Below, piece by piece: positions 1-7,366 of a stretch of 20,502 nt of DNA. Numbering within the stretch: position 1 is the stretch's first letter; every line of letters begins with the position of its first letter. This stretch comes from Nocardioidaceae bacterium (GTDB lineage: Bacteria; Actinomycetota; Actinomycetes; Propionibacteriales; Nocardioidaceae): assembly GCA_013696365.1 (NCBI GenBank), contig JACCYS010000098.1, positions 1 to 20,502 of the forward strand. Reading direction: 5' to 3'. A program made the translations under genes and the position numbers. The notes beneath the pieces are model-generated. The model worked only from the letters and a program-made list of their open reading frames with translations, was not told where the DNA came from and searched no databases.

Positions 1-2
1 CG

Positions 3-188
3 ACGTGGCCAGGTGGCAGCCACCCGCAGCAGGTCCACCTCGACCTGTCCGTGCCCGACATCGCTGCGGCCGAGCCGGCGATCATCAGCGCCGGCGCGCG
101 GGTGCACGAGCATCAACCCTCGACGGAAGGGGGTTTCCGGGTCTACCTCGACCCGGTGGGGCACCCTTTCTGCCTGATCCGGGGGTGA
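3..188 (+). CDS. VOC (glyoxalase-like) family protein, C-terminal end only
   Basis: Reading in frame from base 3 gives about 61 residues ending at a TGA at 186-188. The text TWPGGSHPQQVHLDLSVPD is followed by an alternating helix/strand pattern and ends in VYLDPVGHPFCLIRG. The HPQQVHLDL strand and the closing 'DPxGHPFCL' strand are typical of the last beta-alpha-beta-beta-beta module of the vicinal oxygen chelate fold (glyoxalase / bleomycin-resistance / dioxygenase superfamily). The start and the N-terminal module lie before the window, so neither substrate nor exact subfamily can be assigned. The stop lies only about 11 bases from the stop of a truncated symporter on the other strand, so a deletion junction probably lies just beyond this gene. 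The gene itself appears intact at its 3' end. Confidence 0.8.
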   Translation, partial: TWPGGSHPQQVHLDLSVPDIAAAEPAIISAGARVHEHQPSTEGGFRVYLDPVGHPFCLIRG

Positions 189-199
189 TTGACCGGCTT

Positions 200-448
200 T
201 CAGGTGTGGGTGACCGGAAACCACAGCATGTCGGCCCCGAACGCCAGCACCAGCCCGGCAACACCGAGGAAGGACGCCGCCGACAGGTACTCGCCGCCGA
301 TCGCCGAAGCGTTCCACAGCGGGCCGACCGAGCGTGAGGCAACGAGGAAGTCTGAGGGTGTGCGGCTGAAGCGCAGTCCGAAAGCGCCGATGCCGAGGGT
401 GACTACCGACACCAAGATCACCGCAGTCCAGCCGGCTGCCACGTTCAC
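200..448 (-). pseudogene. Truncated sodium:solute (acetate-type, ActP-like) symporter, N-terminal stub
   Basis: Starting at GTG 448 the frame gives 82 residues and stops at 200-202. The stub has a first TM segment (about residues 8-27), then a segment with FLVASRSVGPLWNASAIGGE, and the second TM containing SAASFLGVAGLVLAFGADMLWFPV. These are hallmark N-terminal motifs of the SSS-family cation/acetate symporters, which are normally about 500-560 residues with 13 or so TM helices. The frame collapses after MLWFPV, where relatives continue with more membrane helices, and nothing downstream encodes the rest. More than 80 percent of the gene is therefore missing and it cannot form a transporter. 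The GTG overlaps the stop of the preceding small membrane-protein gene as GTGA (445-448), the normal translational coupling for this pair. I infer a deletion between the symporter and the neighbouring VOC gene. Confidence 0.82.
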
Positions 449-899
449 GAGCGCAGGACCAAGTCGGCGAACTGCTGTTCGGCCTGGGCCGCGCGTCGTG
501 CGTACACCCAGCCAACGAACACCAGCACTGGGTGCACGACCACGCCGAGCAGCAGCCACGGCAGCGGCAGCCCCAGCACGGAGACGGTCGCAACACTCGG
601 CGCCAGTACGAAATCAGCGGCAGCGCGACCAGCGGCCCACCGACCAGCGCCAGTGCGGTGAGCGCCAGCCGCAGCTGGGTGCGCAGCAGCGAACGCATGT
701 ACACCTCGCCCAGATGCGTCTGCGCGTCGATCTCTTGCGCGCCGCCCCGCGGTCGCGCCGCGGAGGCCGACGTGCGCGGGCTGCTGACCCGGACCCGCTG
801 CGGTCGTCTGGGTCGGTCCTCCACCATCGGCAGGCTACCCCCGGCGGCCTGCAGCGGTGGCGCTGCTTGGTCATCGGTGGGCGACGATGGGGTCACCAT
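445..899 (-). pseudogene. Frameshifted small membrane protein of the symporter pair (DUF485-like)
   Basis: Reading from ATG 899 gives a polar N-terminus, then a stretch with THLGEVYMRSLLRTQLRLAL and a TM segment up to ALPLI. The frame then fails. One base later, the alternate frame resumes with a second TM (VLGLPLPWLLLGVVVHPVLV) and a tail ending QFADLVLRS before TGA 445-447. The span is 455 bases, one short of 152 codons, which fits a single-base loss near the AAA run at 611-613. Two TM segments, a length near 150 residues, and coupling by GTGA to an acetate-type symporter fit the DUF485-like partner often found before actinobacterial cation/acetate symporters; the family label comes from context and topology, not a search. 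Its start sits 20 bases from the start of the divergent DUF427 gene, and the ribosome-binding purines of the two genes overlap at 901-914. Confidence 0.72.
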
Positions 900-919
900 C
901 TCTCCGGAGGAGAGCCGGC

Positions 920-1520
920 GTGGGCCTGACGCAGATAACCGCCACCGTGCCGACCGAGCCGTCACCCAAGCGGGTGTGGGTTGCTGCACGATCTGAGGCT
1001 GCAGGGCCAGACCGTACGCGGCGCCGCGGCAACCTACCCGGACGCGAGGGGCGACGCTCTGAGTGGCCTGGTCCGAATCGGCTGGGCGCCGCCGACCAGT
1101 GGTTGGAAGAGGACGAGCCGGTCTTCGTGCACCCCCGCGACCCGTACAAGCGGGTGGACATCTTGGCCAGCTCGTGGCATGTGCGCATCGAGCTGGACGG
1201 CGTCACGATCGCCGACTCCCCGCAACCGCGGATCTTGTTCGAGACCGGGCTAGATCGCGCGGTACTACCTGCCCATCACCGACGTGCGTGGCGATCTGTT
1301 GCACAACTTCGCCACCATCACCCACTGCCCCTATGAGGGGGCGGCGACGTGGTGGTCGGCGCAGGTCGGCGACGCGCTGCACACCGATGTCGCCTGGACC
1401 TATCCGGCACCACTGGCGGAAAGCCTGAAGGTCGCCGGACTGGTCTGCCTCTACGACGAGCGGGTGGACATGTGGTTTGACGAGGTCCCGCAACCGCGTC
1501 CGGTCTCTCCGTTCACCTAG
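920..1520 (+). pseudogene. DUF427 domain protein, broken by an internal deletion and several frameshifts
   Basis: GTG 920 follows a strong GGAGGAG at 906-912. The first frame gives TEPSPKRVWV, the usual opening strand of two-domain DUF427 proteins. The homologous text then continues in another frame from about 981 (LHDLRLQGQTVRGAAATYPD, then LSGLVRIGW), apparently skipping roughly 50 residues. Around 1085 it returns to the first frame (DQWLEEDEPVFVHPRDPYKR, then VDILASSWHVRIELDGVTIAD), and near 1256 it changes frame again (YYLPITDVRGDLLHNFATIT followed by HCPYEGAATWW), ending in a typical C-terminus at TAG 1518-1520. DUF427 folds are small beta-barrel domains of unknown biochemical role. Three frame changes plus a deletion make a functional product very unlikely. 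The neighbours on both sides are also damaged. Confidence 0.8.
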
Positions 1521-1538
1521 GCCCACCGGTCAGCGAGA

Positions 1539-2377
1539 TCAGGGGCGTGCGCTGCGCACCAGCCGGTCACGAAGCTCGCGGGCGTTGCGGCGCGCGACCT
1601 GCAGCTCCACCTGATCGGCCGCCCCCGACTTGGGAACCACGAGCACACTCACCCGACCGGCGTCGTTGCGCACCTCGACCACTCGGCTGATGTCTACGAG
1701 CAGGCTGCGGTGGATGCGCACGAAGCCGGCGTCGCCCCAGCGCTGCTCAAGAGTGACCAGGGGAACCCGCACCAGGTGTACATCTGCTCCGGTGTGTGCA
1801 GCCGCGCGTAGTCGCCGTGTGCTTCCACCCAGGCGACCTCAGAGCGGGCCACGAAACGGGTCACCCCGCCGCGCTCGGCGGACACGACCTGATCGTCGGG
1901 CGGCTGCGGCCCCCGCTGCTCGGCTGTCCTGCCGGATGCCTGGGTGGGCGCCGCGCTCGATGCGGCGACACGGTCCGCCGAGGCATCGTCTCCGCTGGCG
2001 ACCACCCGACGCACCGCCTCGAACAGCCGCTCCGGGCGCACCGGCTTCAGTAGATAGTCGACAGCGTCCAAATCGAAGGCATCGACGGCGTGCTCGTCGT
2101 GCGCGGTCACGAAGACGATCCGTGGCGGTGTTGGCCTGTCGATAAGCAGTCCGGCGACCTCAAGCCCGTCCAGACCCGGCATGGCGATGTCCAAGAAGAC
2201 CACGTCCACGCTGCGGGTGGCCAATGCCCGGATCGCCTCGGCGCCCGATGCGGCGGTGTCCACCCGGGCCACTCGTGGGTCGCCGGCCAGTAGGTAGGTG
2301 AGCTCGTCGCGGACCGGTTGCTCATCGTCGACCACCAGCACCCGCAGGCCAGCCAACGCCTCGACCACGACAGTCAC
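1539..2377 (-). pseudogene. LytTR-family response regulator, frameshifted between receiver and DNA-binding domain
   Basis: The GTG at 2377 overlaps the guaB1 stop as GTGA. The first part is a complete receiver domain: LRVLVVDDEQ with the acidic pair, the phosphoacceptor Asp in VVFLDIAMPGLDG, the Thr in FVTAHDEHA and the Lys in YLLKPVRPE. A low-complexity Ala/Ser linker follows, then the beginning of a LytTR domain (VAWVEAHGDYARLH). The frame is lost in the GT/CA dinucleotide run at 1792-1798. The expected continuation (HLVRVPLVTLEQRWGDAGF, then VRIHRSLLVDISRVVEV) is in another frame and ends at 1539-1541. The lesion fits a 2-base gain or 1-base loss. The native product would be about 280 residues, and as it stands the protein would lose its DNA-binding half. 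LytTR regulators of this kind pair with LytS-type kinases such as the one at 6182-7353. Confidence 0.85.
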
Positions 2378-3831
2378 CAGCCAGCGTGCAGCGGCCGACC
2401 CTCGTCGTACCCGGCGACGCTTTGCACCCCGATCACCGCCCGCTCCTGGAGCTGGGCGACGGTGCGGGCGCCGGCATAGGTTGCGGCCGAGCGGATGCCG
2501 GCGGTGATCGAGTCCAGCAGGTCCTCGACCCCCGGGCGCGCCGGGTCTAGATACATCCGCGCCGTCGAGATGCCCTCCTCGAACAGCGCCATCCGGGCCC
2601 GGTCGAAGCCGGCGGAGTCCCGGGTGCGGTTGCTCACTGCTCTGGACGAGGCCATCCCGAACGACTCCTTGTACGGCCGGCCGTCCGCGGCGATCACCAG
2701 GTCGCCGGGACTCTCGTTGGTGGCGGCGAACCACGACCCGACCATCACGCTGGCAGCCCCTGCGGCCAGCGCCAGCGCCAGATCTCGCGGGTGCCGCACA
2801 CCGCCATCGGCCCAGACATGTGCCCCTGACTCGCGCGCTGCCGCCGCGCACTCGAGCACCGCGGAGAACTGTGGCCGACCGACCCCAGTCATCATCCGGG
2901 TGGTGCACATCGCTCCGGGACCGACGCCGACCTTGACCACATCGGCGCCGGCGCCGGCCAGCTCACGGGTCGCTGCCGCGGTGACCACATTGCCTGCCAC
3001 CACCGGCACCCGGCGACCAGTGGCGGCTGCTTGTGCGTCACGGGCGGCGGTGACGGCCGCAAGGGCGTCCAGCATCTTGTCCTGGTGACCGTGTGCTGTG
3101 TCCACGACGAGCACGTCGGCACCATGGTGCAGCAGGGACTTGGCCTTGCCTGCTACGTCGCCGTTGATGCCGATGGCCGTGGCGACCATCAGCTGGCCCT
3201 CGGGGTCCAGTGCCGGTTGGTAGAGCGTGGCCCGCAGCGCCCCGGTGCGGGTGAGGACACCGCACAACTGGTCGCCGTCGGTGACCGGGGCAAGCATCAG
3301 GTGCCGGTCGGTCAACGCATCAAAGGCTGCCCGCGGTTCGGTGCCTGCCGGTAGCGTCCACGGGTCGGTGCCCATCACCTCGTGCACTTGAGCGAAGCGG
3401 TCGACACCGCGCCCGTCGTGTTCGGTCATCACGCCCACCGGCGTGCGTCCGTCCACCACAACAACGGCCCGGTGGGCGCGCTTGGGCATCAGGCTCAGCG
3501 CTTCACCGACAGTCGTGCCGGGCTGGACGGTGATCGGCGTGTCATAGACAGGGTGGGCGCCTTTGATCGCGTCGATGACCCGCCCGACGACGTCCAGCGG
3601 GATGTCTTGCGGCAGCACCGCGACCGCGCCCCGGCGGGCGACCGTCTCGGCCATCCGGCGTCCGGAGACCGCGGTCATGTTCGCCACCACCACCGGAAGC
3701 GTGGTGCCGACACCATCCGGCGTGGTCAGGTCGACGTCGAAGCGGGAGGCCACACCGCTGCGGGCGGGCACCATGAAGACGTCGTTGTACGTCAGGTCGT
3801 ACGGGGGGCGCTCGCCCGCGAGGAACTGCAC
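2374..3831 (-). CDS. guaB1: GuaB1-type IMP dehydrogenase-related protein (probable GMP reductase with CBS pair)
   Basis: Intact 485-residue protein of the IMPDH/GMP reductase TIM-barrel superfamily. The N-terminus has PPYDLTYNDVFMVPARS. A CBS-domain pair spans about residues 95-205 (around TEHDGRGVDRF and GVLTRTGALRATLY). The NAD(P)-binding and catalytic parts include VVDTAHGHQ (243-250), VAGNVVT (278-284) and the catalytic loop GVGPGAMCTTR with Cys309. It ends in the conserved GYDEGRPLHAGW. Actinobacterial GuaB1 proteins are known (M. smegmatis) as GMP reductases, converting GMP to IMP for purine recycling. I chose GTG 3831 because a TACCCT -10 element lies exactly 7 nt upstream (leaderless) and relatives start at this point; ATG 3879 is an in-frame alternative. 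The stop overlaps the start of the damaged LytTR regulator, so the two genes were co-transcribed. Confidence 0.9.
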   Translation of the reverse strand: MQFLAGERPPYDLTYNDVFMVPARSGVASRFDVDLTTPDGVGTTLPVVVANMTAVSGRRMAETVARRGAVAVLPQDIPLDVVGRVIDAIKGAHPVYDTPITVQPGTTVGEALSLMPKRAHRAVVVVDGRTPVGVMTEHDGRGVDRFAQVHEVMGTDPWTLPAGTEPRAAFDALTDRHLMLAPVTDGDQLCGVLTRTGALRATLYQPALDPEGQLMVATAIGINGDVAGKAKSLLHHGADVLVVDTAHGHQDKMLDALAAVTAARDAQAAATGRRVPVVAGNVVTAAATRELAGAGADVVKVGVGPGAMCTTRMMTGVGRPQFSAVLECAAAARESGAHVWADGGVRHPRDLALALAAGAASVMVGSWFAATNESPGDLVIAADGRPYKESFGMASSRAVSNRTRDSAGFDRARMALFEEGISTARMYLDPARPGVEDLLDSITAGIRSAATYAGARTVAQLQERAVIGVQSVAGYDEGRPLHAGW

Positions 3832-3838
3832 GGCCTGC

Positions 3839-3844
3839 AGGGTA
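3839..3844 (-). promoter_or_regulatory. -10 element of a leaderless guaB1 transcript
   Basis: On the minus strand TACCCT is followed by 7 nt and then the guaB1 GTG (3831-3829). A TANNNT hexamer with this spacing places the transcription start on the start codon. There is no Shine-Dalgarno sequence in front of the GTG, consistent with a leaderless mRNA. No clear -35 was identified. Confidence 0.55.
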
Positions 3845-3939
3845 CCCGCTGCTGGGCCGATGAGGTGCCGGCTGGGCATCCCGGCCCGGGGACGCCGACA
3901 CAGTTCGGGGCCGCGCTGACGACACCGGTGATCGCCTCG

Positions 3940-3945
3940 TACGGT
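3940..3945 (+). promoter_or_regulatory. -10 element of a leaderless cobU transcript
   Basis: TACGGT is followed by exactly 7 nt (3946-3952) and then GTG 3953, the same spacing as for guaB1 on the opposite strand. This favours GTG 3953 over GTG 3944 as the start, because 3944 lies inside the hexamer. No ribosome-binding site is seen. Confidence 0.5.
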
Positions 3946-3952
3946 GGCCGCC

Positions 3953-5338
3953 GTGCGGGTGTTGCTGCTGGGTTCGGCCTGCGCTGACGGCTGGCCCGAT
4001 GCGGTCTGTGGTTGCGGCTCGTGTGCCGACGCGCTGCGACGCGGCGTCGTGCGCCGGCCGACGAGCGTGCTGGTGGACGACGCAGTTGTGCTGGATCTGG
4101 GGGCGGAGTCCGCGGGCGCCGCAGTGCGGGCGGGCAGGTCGCTGGCATCGATCCGGGCGTTGTTGCTGAGCGGGGCACACCCGGTGGAACCCAGCGTTGC
4201 ATCGTTCGCTGCTAACTGGTCGCCGCACGATGACCGACCGGCGCCGATGGTGGTGGGCAGCGAGCACGCACTCGTCGGCTGCCGGTCAGCCGTGTCAACC
4301 CCAGGTCAGGCCCAGAACTGCGTCGAGGTCCGCCCCGGTGACCGGTTCAGTGTCGAGTCTCCAGCCGGTGCGTACGACGTTGAGGTGCTGGCCGCACAGC
4401 GTGCCGGGGCGTCGGCCGGCGTCTGTGGCTATCTGCTCACCGCAGCGGATGGTTCACGTCTGCTGTACGCCGCCGGGTCGCTTCCCGAGGCGAGTCTGGC
4501 TGCGCTCGCTGGCCGCCATCTTTGCGTCCTGCTGCTGGCTGCTGACATGTCGACCCCATCGAACAGCCACCAGGACCTGGAGGCATTTGCGGTGCAGGTC
4601 GCGGCGTTGCGGGCCGTCGGCGTGGTGGACCACCGAACCGAGGTGATCGCCACGCACCTCGGGCACTTCAGCCCACCTGACGTGGAGGCTCGGTTCGCGG
4701 CTGTGGGAGCCCGCGCCGGGCACGACCTCGAGACCATCGCGGTGGGCGCGGAACGGGAGATCGACCGGCCGGGGCATCGCACCCTCGTGCTGGGGGCAGC
4801 GCGCTCGGGCAAGAGCAGCACAGCCGAACGGCTCGCTACTGAGGTGGCAGACGAGTTGGCGGGTAGGTCCGGCTCATACACCCACCCGGTCACCTACGTC
4901 GCGACCGGGCCGGCGACAGGTAGTGACCCCGAGTGGGCCGAGCGGGTACGGCTGCACCGTGAACGACGGCCCGCCAAATGGCGGACGGTCGAGACTACTG
5001 ACGTTGCCAGTCTGCTTGCCGACGCACGTGGCCCGGTGCTGGTCGACTGCCTCACCCTGTGGTTGACCGCCCTGTTGGACGCCGCCGGTGCGTGGGATGC
5101 CCGACCCGGCTGGCGCGAGCACGTCGACCGCGAGGTGACCCGGCTCGCCGACGCCTGGGTCGCAACCCCGGTGCCGGTCATCGCCGTGAGCAACGAGGTC
5201 GGCGCGGGGGTGGTGCCGTCCACTGCGGCCGGTCGGCTGTTCCGCGACGAGCAGGGACGACTGAACGCCCGACTGGGCGCAACCGCCGACCGTTGCCTAC
5301 TGGTGGTGGCCGGGCGGGCACTCGAGCTGCCATCGTGA
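3953..5338 (+). CDS. cobU: Fused metallo-beta-lactamase-like domain + CobU (adenosylcobinamide kinase / guanylyltransferase)
   Basis: Protein of 461 residues from GTG 3953. Residues 1-265 resemble the PhnP/MBL fold: VRVLLLGSACADGWPDAVCG start, a Cys-rich CGCGSC segment, SVLVDDAVVLDLG and a late IATHLGHFSPPDVEARF strand-helix. The metal-binding HxHxDH signature is absent (LLLSGAHPVEP occupies the site), so this half is probably not a metal-dependent hydrolase. Residues 275-461 are a full CobU: P-loop GAARSGKSS (281-289), the guanylylated-His region RVRLHRERRPAKWRTVE (His335), VLVDCLTLWLT, AVSNEVGAGVVP, and the C-terminal LNARLG...LLVVAG. CobU phosphorylates adenosylcobinamide and then makes AdoCbi-GDP, the substrate of CobS encoded 10 bases downstream. 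As I recall, the same fusion occurs in other actinobacteria such as Streptomyces. No cobT is adjacent. Confidence 0.88.
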   Translation: MRVLLLGSACADGWPDAVCGCGSCADALRRGVVRRPTSVLVDDAVVLDLGAESAGAAVRAGRSLASIRALLLSGAHPVEPSVASFAANWSPHDDRPAPMVVGSEHALVGCRSAVSTPGQAQNCVEVRPGDRFSVESPAGAYDVEVLAAQRAGASAGVCGYLLTAADGSRLLYAAGSLPEASLAALAGRHLCVLLLAADMSTPSNSHQDLEAFAVQVAALRAVGVVDHRTEVIATHLGHFSPPDVEARFAAVGARAGHDLETIAVGAEREIDRPGHRTLVLGAARSGKSSTAERLATEVADELAGRSGSYTHPVTYVATGPATGSDPEWAERVRLHRERRPAKWRTVETTDVASLLADARGPVLVDCLTLWLTALLDAAGAWDARPGWREHVDREVTRLADAWVATPVPVIAVSNEVGAGVVPSTAAGRLFRDEQGRLNARLGATADRCLLVVAGRALELPS

Positions 5339-5348
5339 TGGCTCACCA

Positions 5349-6131
5349 ATGAGCGTGCGCGGGTCGGACTGGGCTGAGGGATGGCGGCTGGCGGCCGGCA
5401 CCCTGACCGCGGTGCACGTGCGACCTCCCGCGTCCGTCGACCGCCAGGTGGCCGGCGCGGCCATGCTGATGGCCACCGCTGCCGGACTTCTGGTGGCCGT
5501 GCCCAGCGGGCTAGCCGGTTGGGTGCTACTGGCACTGGGGCTGCCCCCGGTGGCTGCGGCGGTTGCTGCCGTGGCAGCCGCCGCAATGCTCACCCGAGGC
5601 CTGCACCTCGACGGGCTGGCAGACACCGCGGACGGGCTGGCTGCCGGGGGGGACCGTGAGCGGATGCTGCAGGTCATGCGCAGCGGTGATGTCGGCCCGG
5701 TCGGAGTGGTCACGCTCGTCTTGGTGCTCGTCGGTCAGATCGTTCTCGGCAGCCAGGTCGTGTTGGAATCGGGCCCGTGGGCGCTGGCAGCGGCGATGGT
5801 GGCTGCCCGCGCCGTCTTGCCGGTGCTGTGTGTCGACGGCTGGGGCGACGCTCGCCCCGGTGGACTCGGATCGACGATGCTCGGTGCCGTCCCGGCCTAC
5901 CCGGCGGCCCTGGTTGTCGCGCTCACCGCGCTCGCTGTGACCGCAGTGCTGAGCCTGGTGGGCATGGGGTTGAGTGGGGTGTTCGCGGTTCCGGCCGCCC
6001 TGCTGGGCGGCGTCGGGATGGCCGCGCACGCCCGTCGGCGCCTGGGTGGGTTGACCGGAGACGTGTTCGGTGCCGCTGTCGAGGTTGCCCTGCTCGCGGC
6101 TTTGGCTGCCCTTGCCGTCGCATCATCGTGA
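5349..6131 (+). CDS. cobS: Adenosylcobinamide-GDP ribazoletransferase (cobalamin synthase)
   Basis: Intact 260-residue polytopic membrane protein starting at ATG 5349, 10 bases after cobU. It carries the CobS signature RGLHLDGLADTADGL (residues 83-97; Asp88, Asp92, Asp95), followed by RMLQVMRSGDVGPVGV, and further hydrophobic helices to the C-terminus. CobS joins AdoCbi-GDP and alpha-ribazole (5'-phosphate) at the inner face of the membrane, the last step of lower-ligand attachment, using the product of the preceding CobU. The length is normal for the family (about 250 residues). The gene converges on the damaged sensor kinase with a 50-base gap in which I see no strong terminator hairpin. 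Confidence 0.93.
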   Translation: MSVRGSDWAEGWRLAAGTLTAVHVRPPASVDRQVAGAAMLMATAAGLLVAVPSGLAGWVLLALGLPPVAAAVAAVAAAAMLTRGLHLDGLADTADGLAAGGDRERMLQVMRSGDVGPVGVVTLVLVLVGQIVLGSQVVLESGPWALAAAMVAARAVLPVLCVDGWGDARPGGLGSTMLGAVPAYPAALVVALTALAVTAVLSLVGMGLSGVFAVPAALLGGVGMAAHARRRLGGLTGDVFGAAVEVALLAALAALAVASS

Positions 6132-6181
6132 GCAGCGACAAACCAGGCACCTGCGGGGCCTATCGCCGGCTCAGCGCACGG

Positions 6182-7353
6182 TCAACTGCTCACCCCAGGT
6201 GCGAACTTCGGTACCCGCACGAGCACCTTCGTGCCGGCGTCGATTGCGGTCTCGACCACCAGGCCGTACTCGTCGCCATAGACCGTCCGCAACCGTTCGT
6301 CGACGCTTGCCAACCCGACCGAGTCGTCCCCCGCCTCGCCGGCCAGTGCCCGGCGCATCCGCATCGGGTCCTCACCGACCCCGTCGTCCTCGATGGTGAT
6401 GAGGGCGTCGGTGCGGTCGTCCATGGCGGTGATGCTGACGTGCCCGACGCCTGCCTTGCCCTCGAGTCCATGCCGGACCGCATTCTCGACCAGCGGTTGC
6501 ACTGTCAGGAACGGAAGCTGTACGGGGAGCACTTCGGGCGCGATGCGCAACGTCACCACCAGCCGGTCACCGAATCTCGCCTGCTCCAGCACGAGATAAC
6601 GCTCGATCGAGCGGAGCTCCTCGGCCAAGGTGGTGAAGTCCCCGTGCCGCCGGAACGAGTACCGGGTGAAGTCCGCAAACTCCACGAGCAGCTCCCGCGC
6701 TCGTTCGGGGTCGGTGCGGACGAACGTGGCGATCGCGGTGAGCGAGTTGTAGACGAAGTGCGGAGATATCTGCGCCCGCAGCGCCCGTACCTCAGCCTCC
6801 ATCAACGCTGTGCGGGACTTGTCGAGCTCGGCAAGCTCGAGCTGGCCGGACACCCAGCGGGCGACCTCGGTGGTGGCCCTTACCAGGCTGGCAGAGGTGC
6901 TGCCGGTCCATGCCGCCACCGTGCCCACCACCCGGTCTTCCACCACCAGCGGGGCGATCACACCACCACGTAGCTGGCACCTCTCGCGACTGCAGCCGAC
7001 GTCGTAGGCATGGGTCTGACCAGACGTAAGCGTTGCCTGAGCCAGCTCGACCACCTGCTCGGCGTGGTGGTTGCCGCTGCCGTCCAGGCCAACACCTGCT
7101 GGCCATCAGTGAGCGCGACCGCCGTCGTGCCCAACAGGGTCCGCAGATGCCGGATAGCCCGCTCGGCGCTGGGAGTGGTGAGCCCCGCACGCAGCGGGGG
7201 GGACGCAAGCGACGCCGTGTGCAAGGTGGCAAAGGTGGCGCGGTCGGCGGGGGTGCCGAGGTCGCGCCGGTTGCGCCGTCGCGACCAGACGGCAAGCCCC
7301 ATCAACACCACGATCGCCAGCGCCGCGAGCGCCAACACACCGGTGCCGTCCAT
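6182..7353 (-). pseudogene. LytS-type sensor histidine kinase with a single-base frameshift
   Basis: From ATG 7353 the frame gives one N-terminal TM (VLALAALAIVVLMGLAVW), a basic stretch, then a small GAF-like region up to VALTDGQQVLAWT. One base appears to be missing at 7080-7083. The continuation in the other frame reads GSGNHHAEQVVELAQATLTS, then a region with CSRERCQLRGGVIAPLVV, the histidine box ALRAQISPHFVYNSLTAIAT of the His_kinase (LytS/YehU) family, and an HATPase with VENAVRHGLEG (N box), ITIEDDGVGED (G1) and SVGLASVDERL (G2). The span of 1172 bases is one short of 391 codons. The lesion splits membrane anchor/sensor from kinase core. A soluble fragment could start at an in-frame GTG 7054, but no good ribosome-binding site precedes it. 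Its natural partner is the equally damaged LytTR regulator. It lies 13 bases downstream of the methyltransferase gene. Confidence 0.85.
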
Positions 7354-7366
7354 TGCCGAGTCTCGA

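Noticed and set aside
200..2377. Explaining all frame breaks as sequencing or assembly errors
   Set aside because: The breaks fall only in the symporter/regulator module and DUF427, with multiple kinds of lesion, while about twenty other genes in the window read through cleanly. Error remains possible for any single site and needs read data.
1694..2908. Extending the LytTR regulator upstream to 2908 in its own frame
   Set aside because: The upstream part overlaps guaB1 out of frame and is low-complexity; GTG 2377 overlapping the guaB1 stop as GTGA fits the receiver-domain start.
5777..6973. Plus-strand open frame of 398 codons across the cobS end and the sensor kinase
   Set aside because: It is antisense to the kinase histidine and ATP-binding boxes and out of frame with cobS; its composition is that of a shadow frame.
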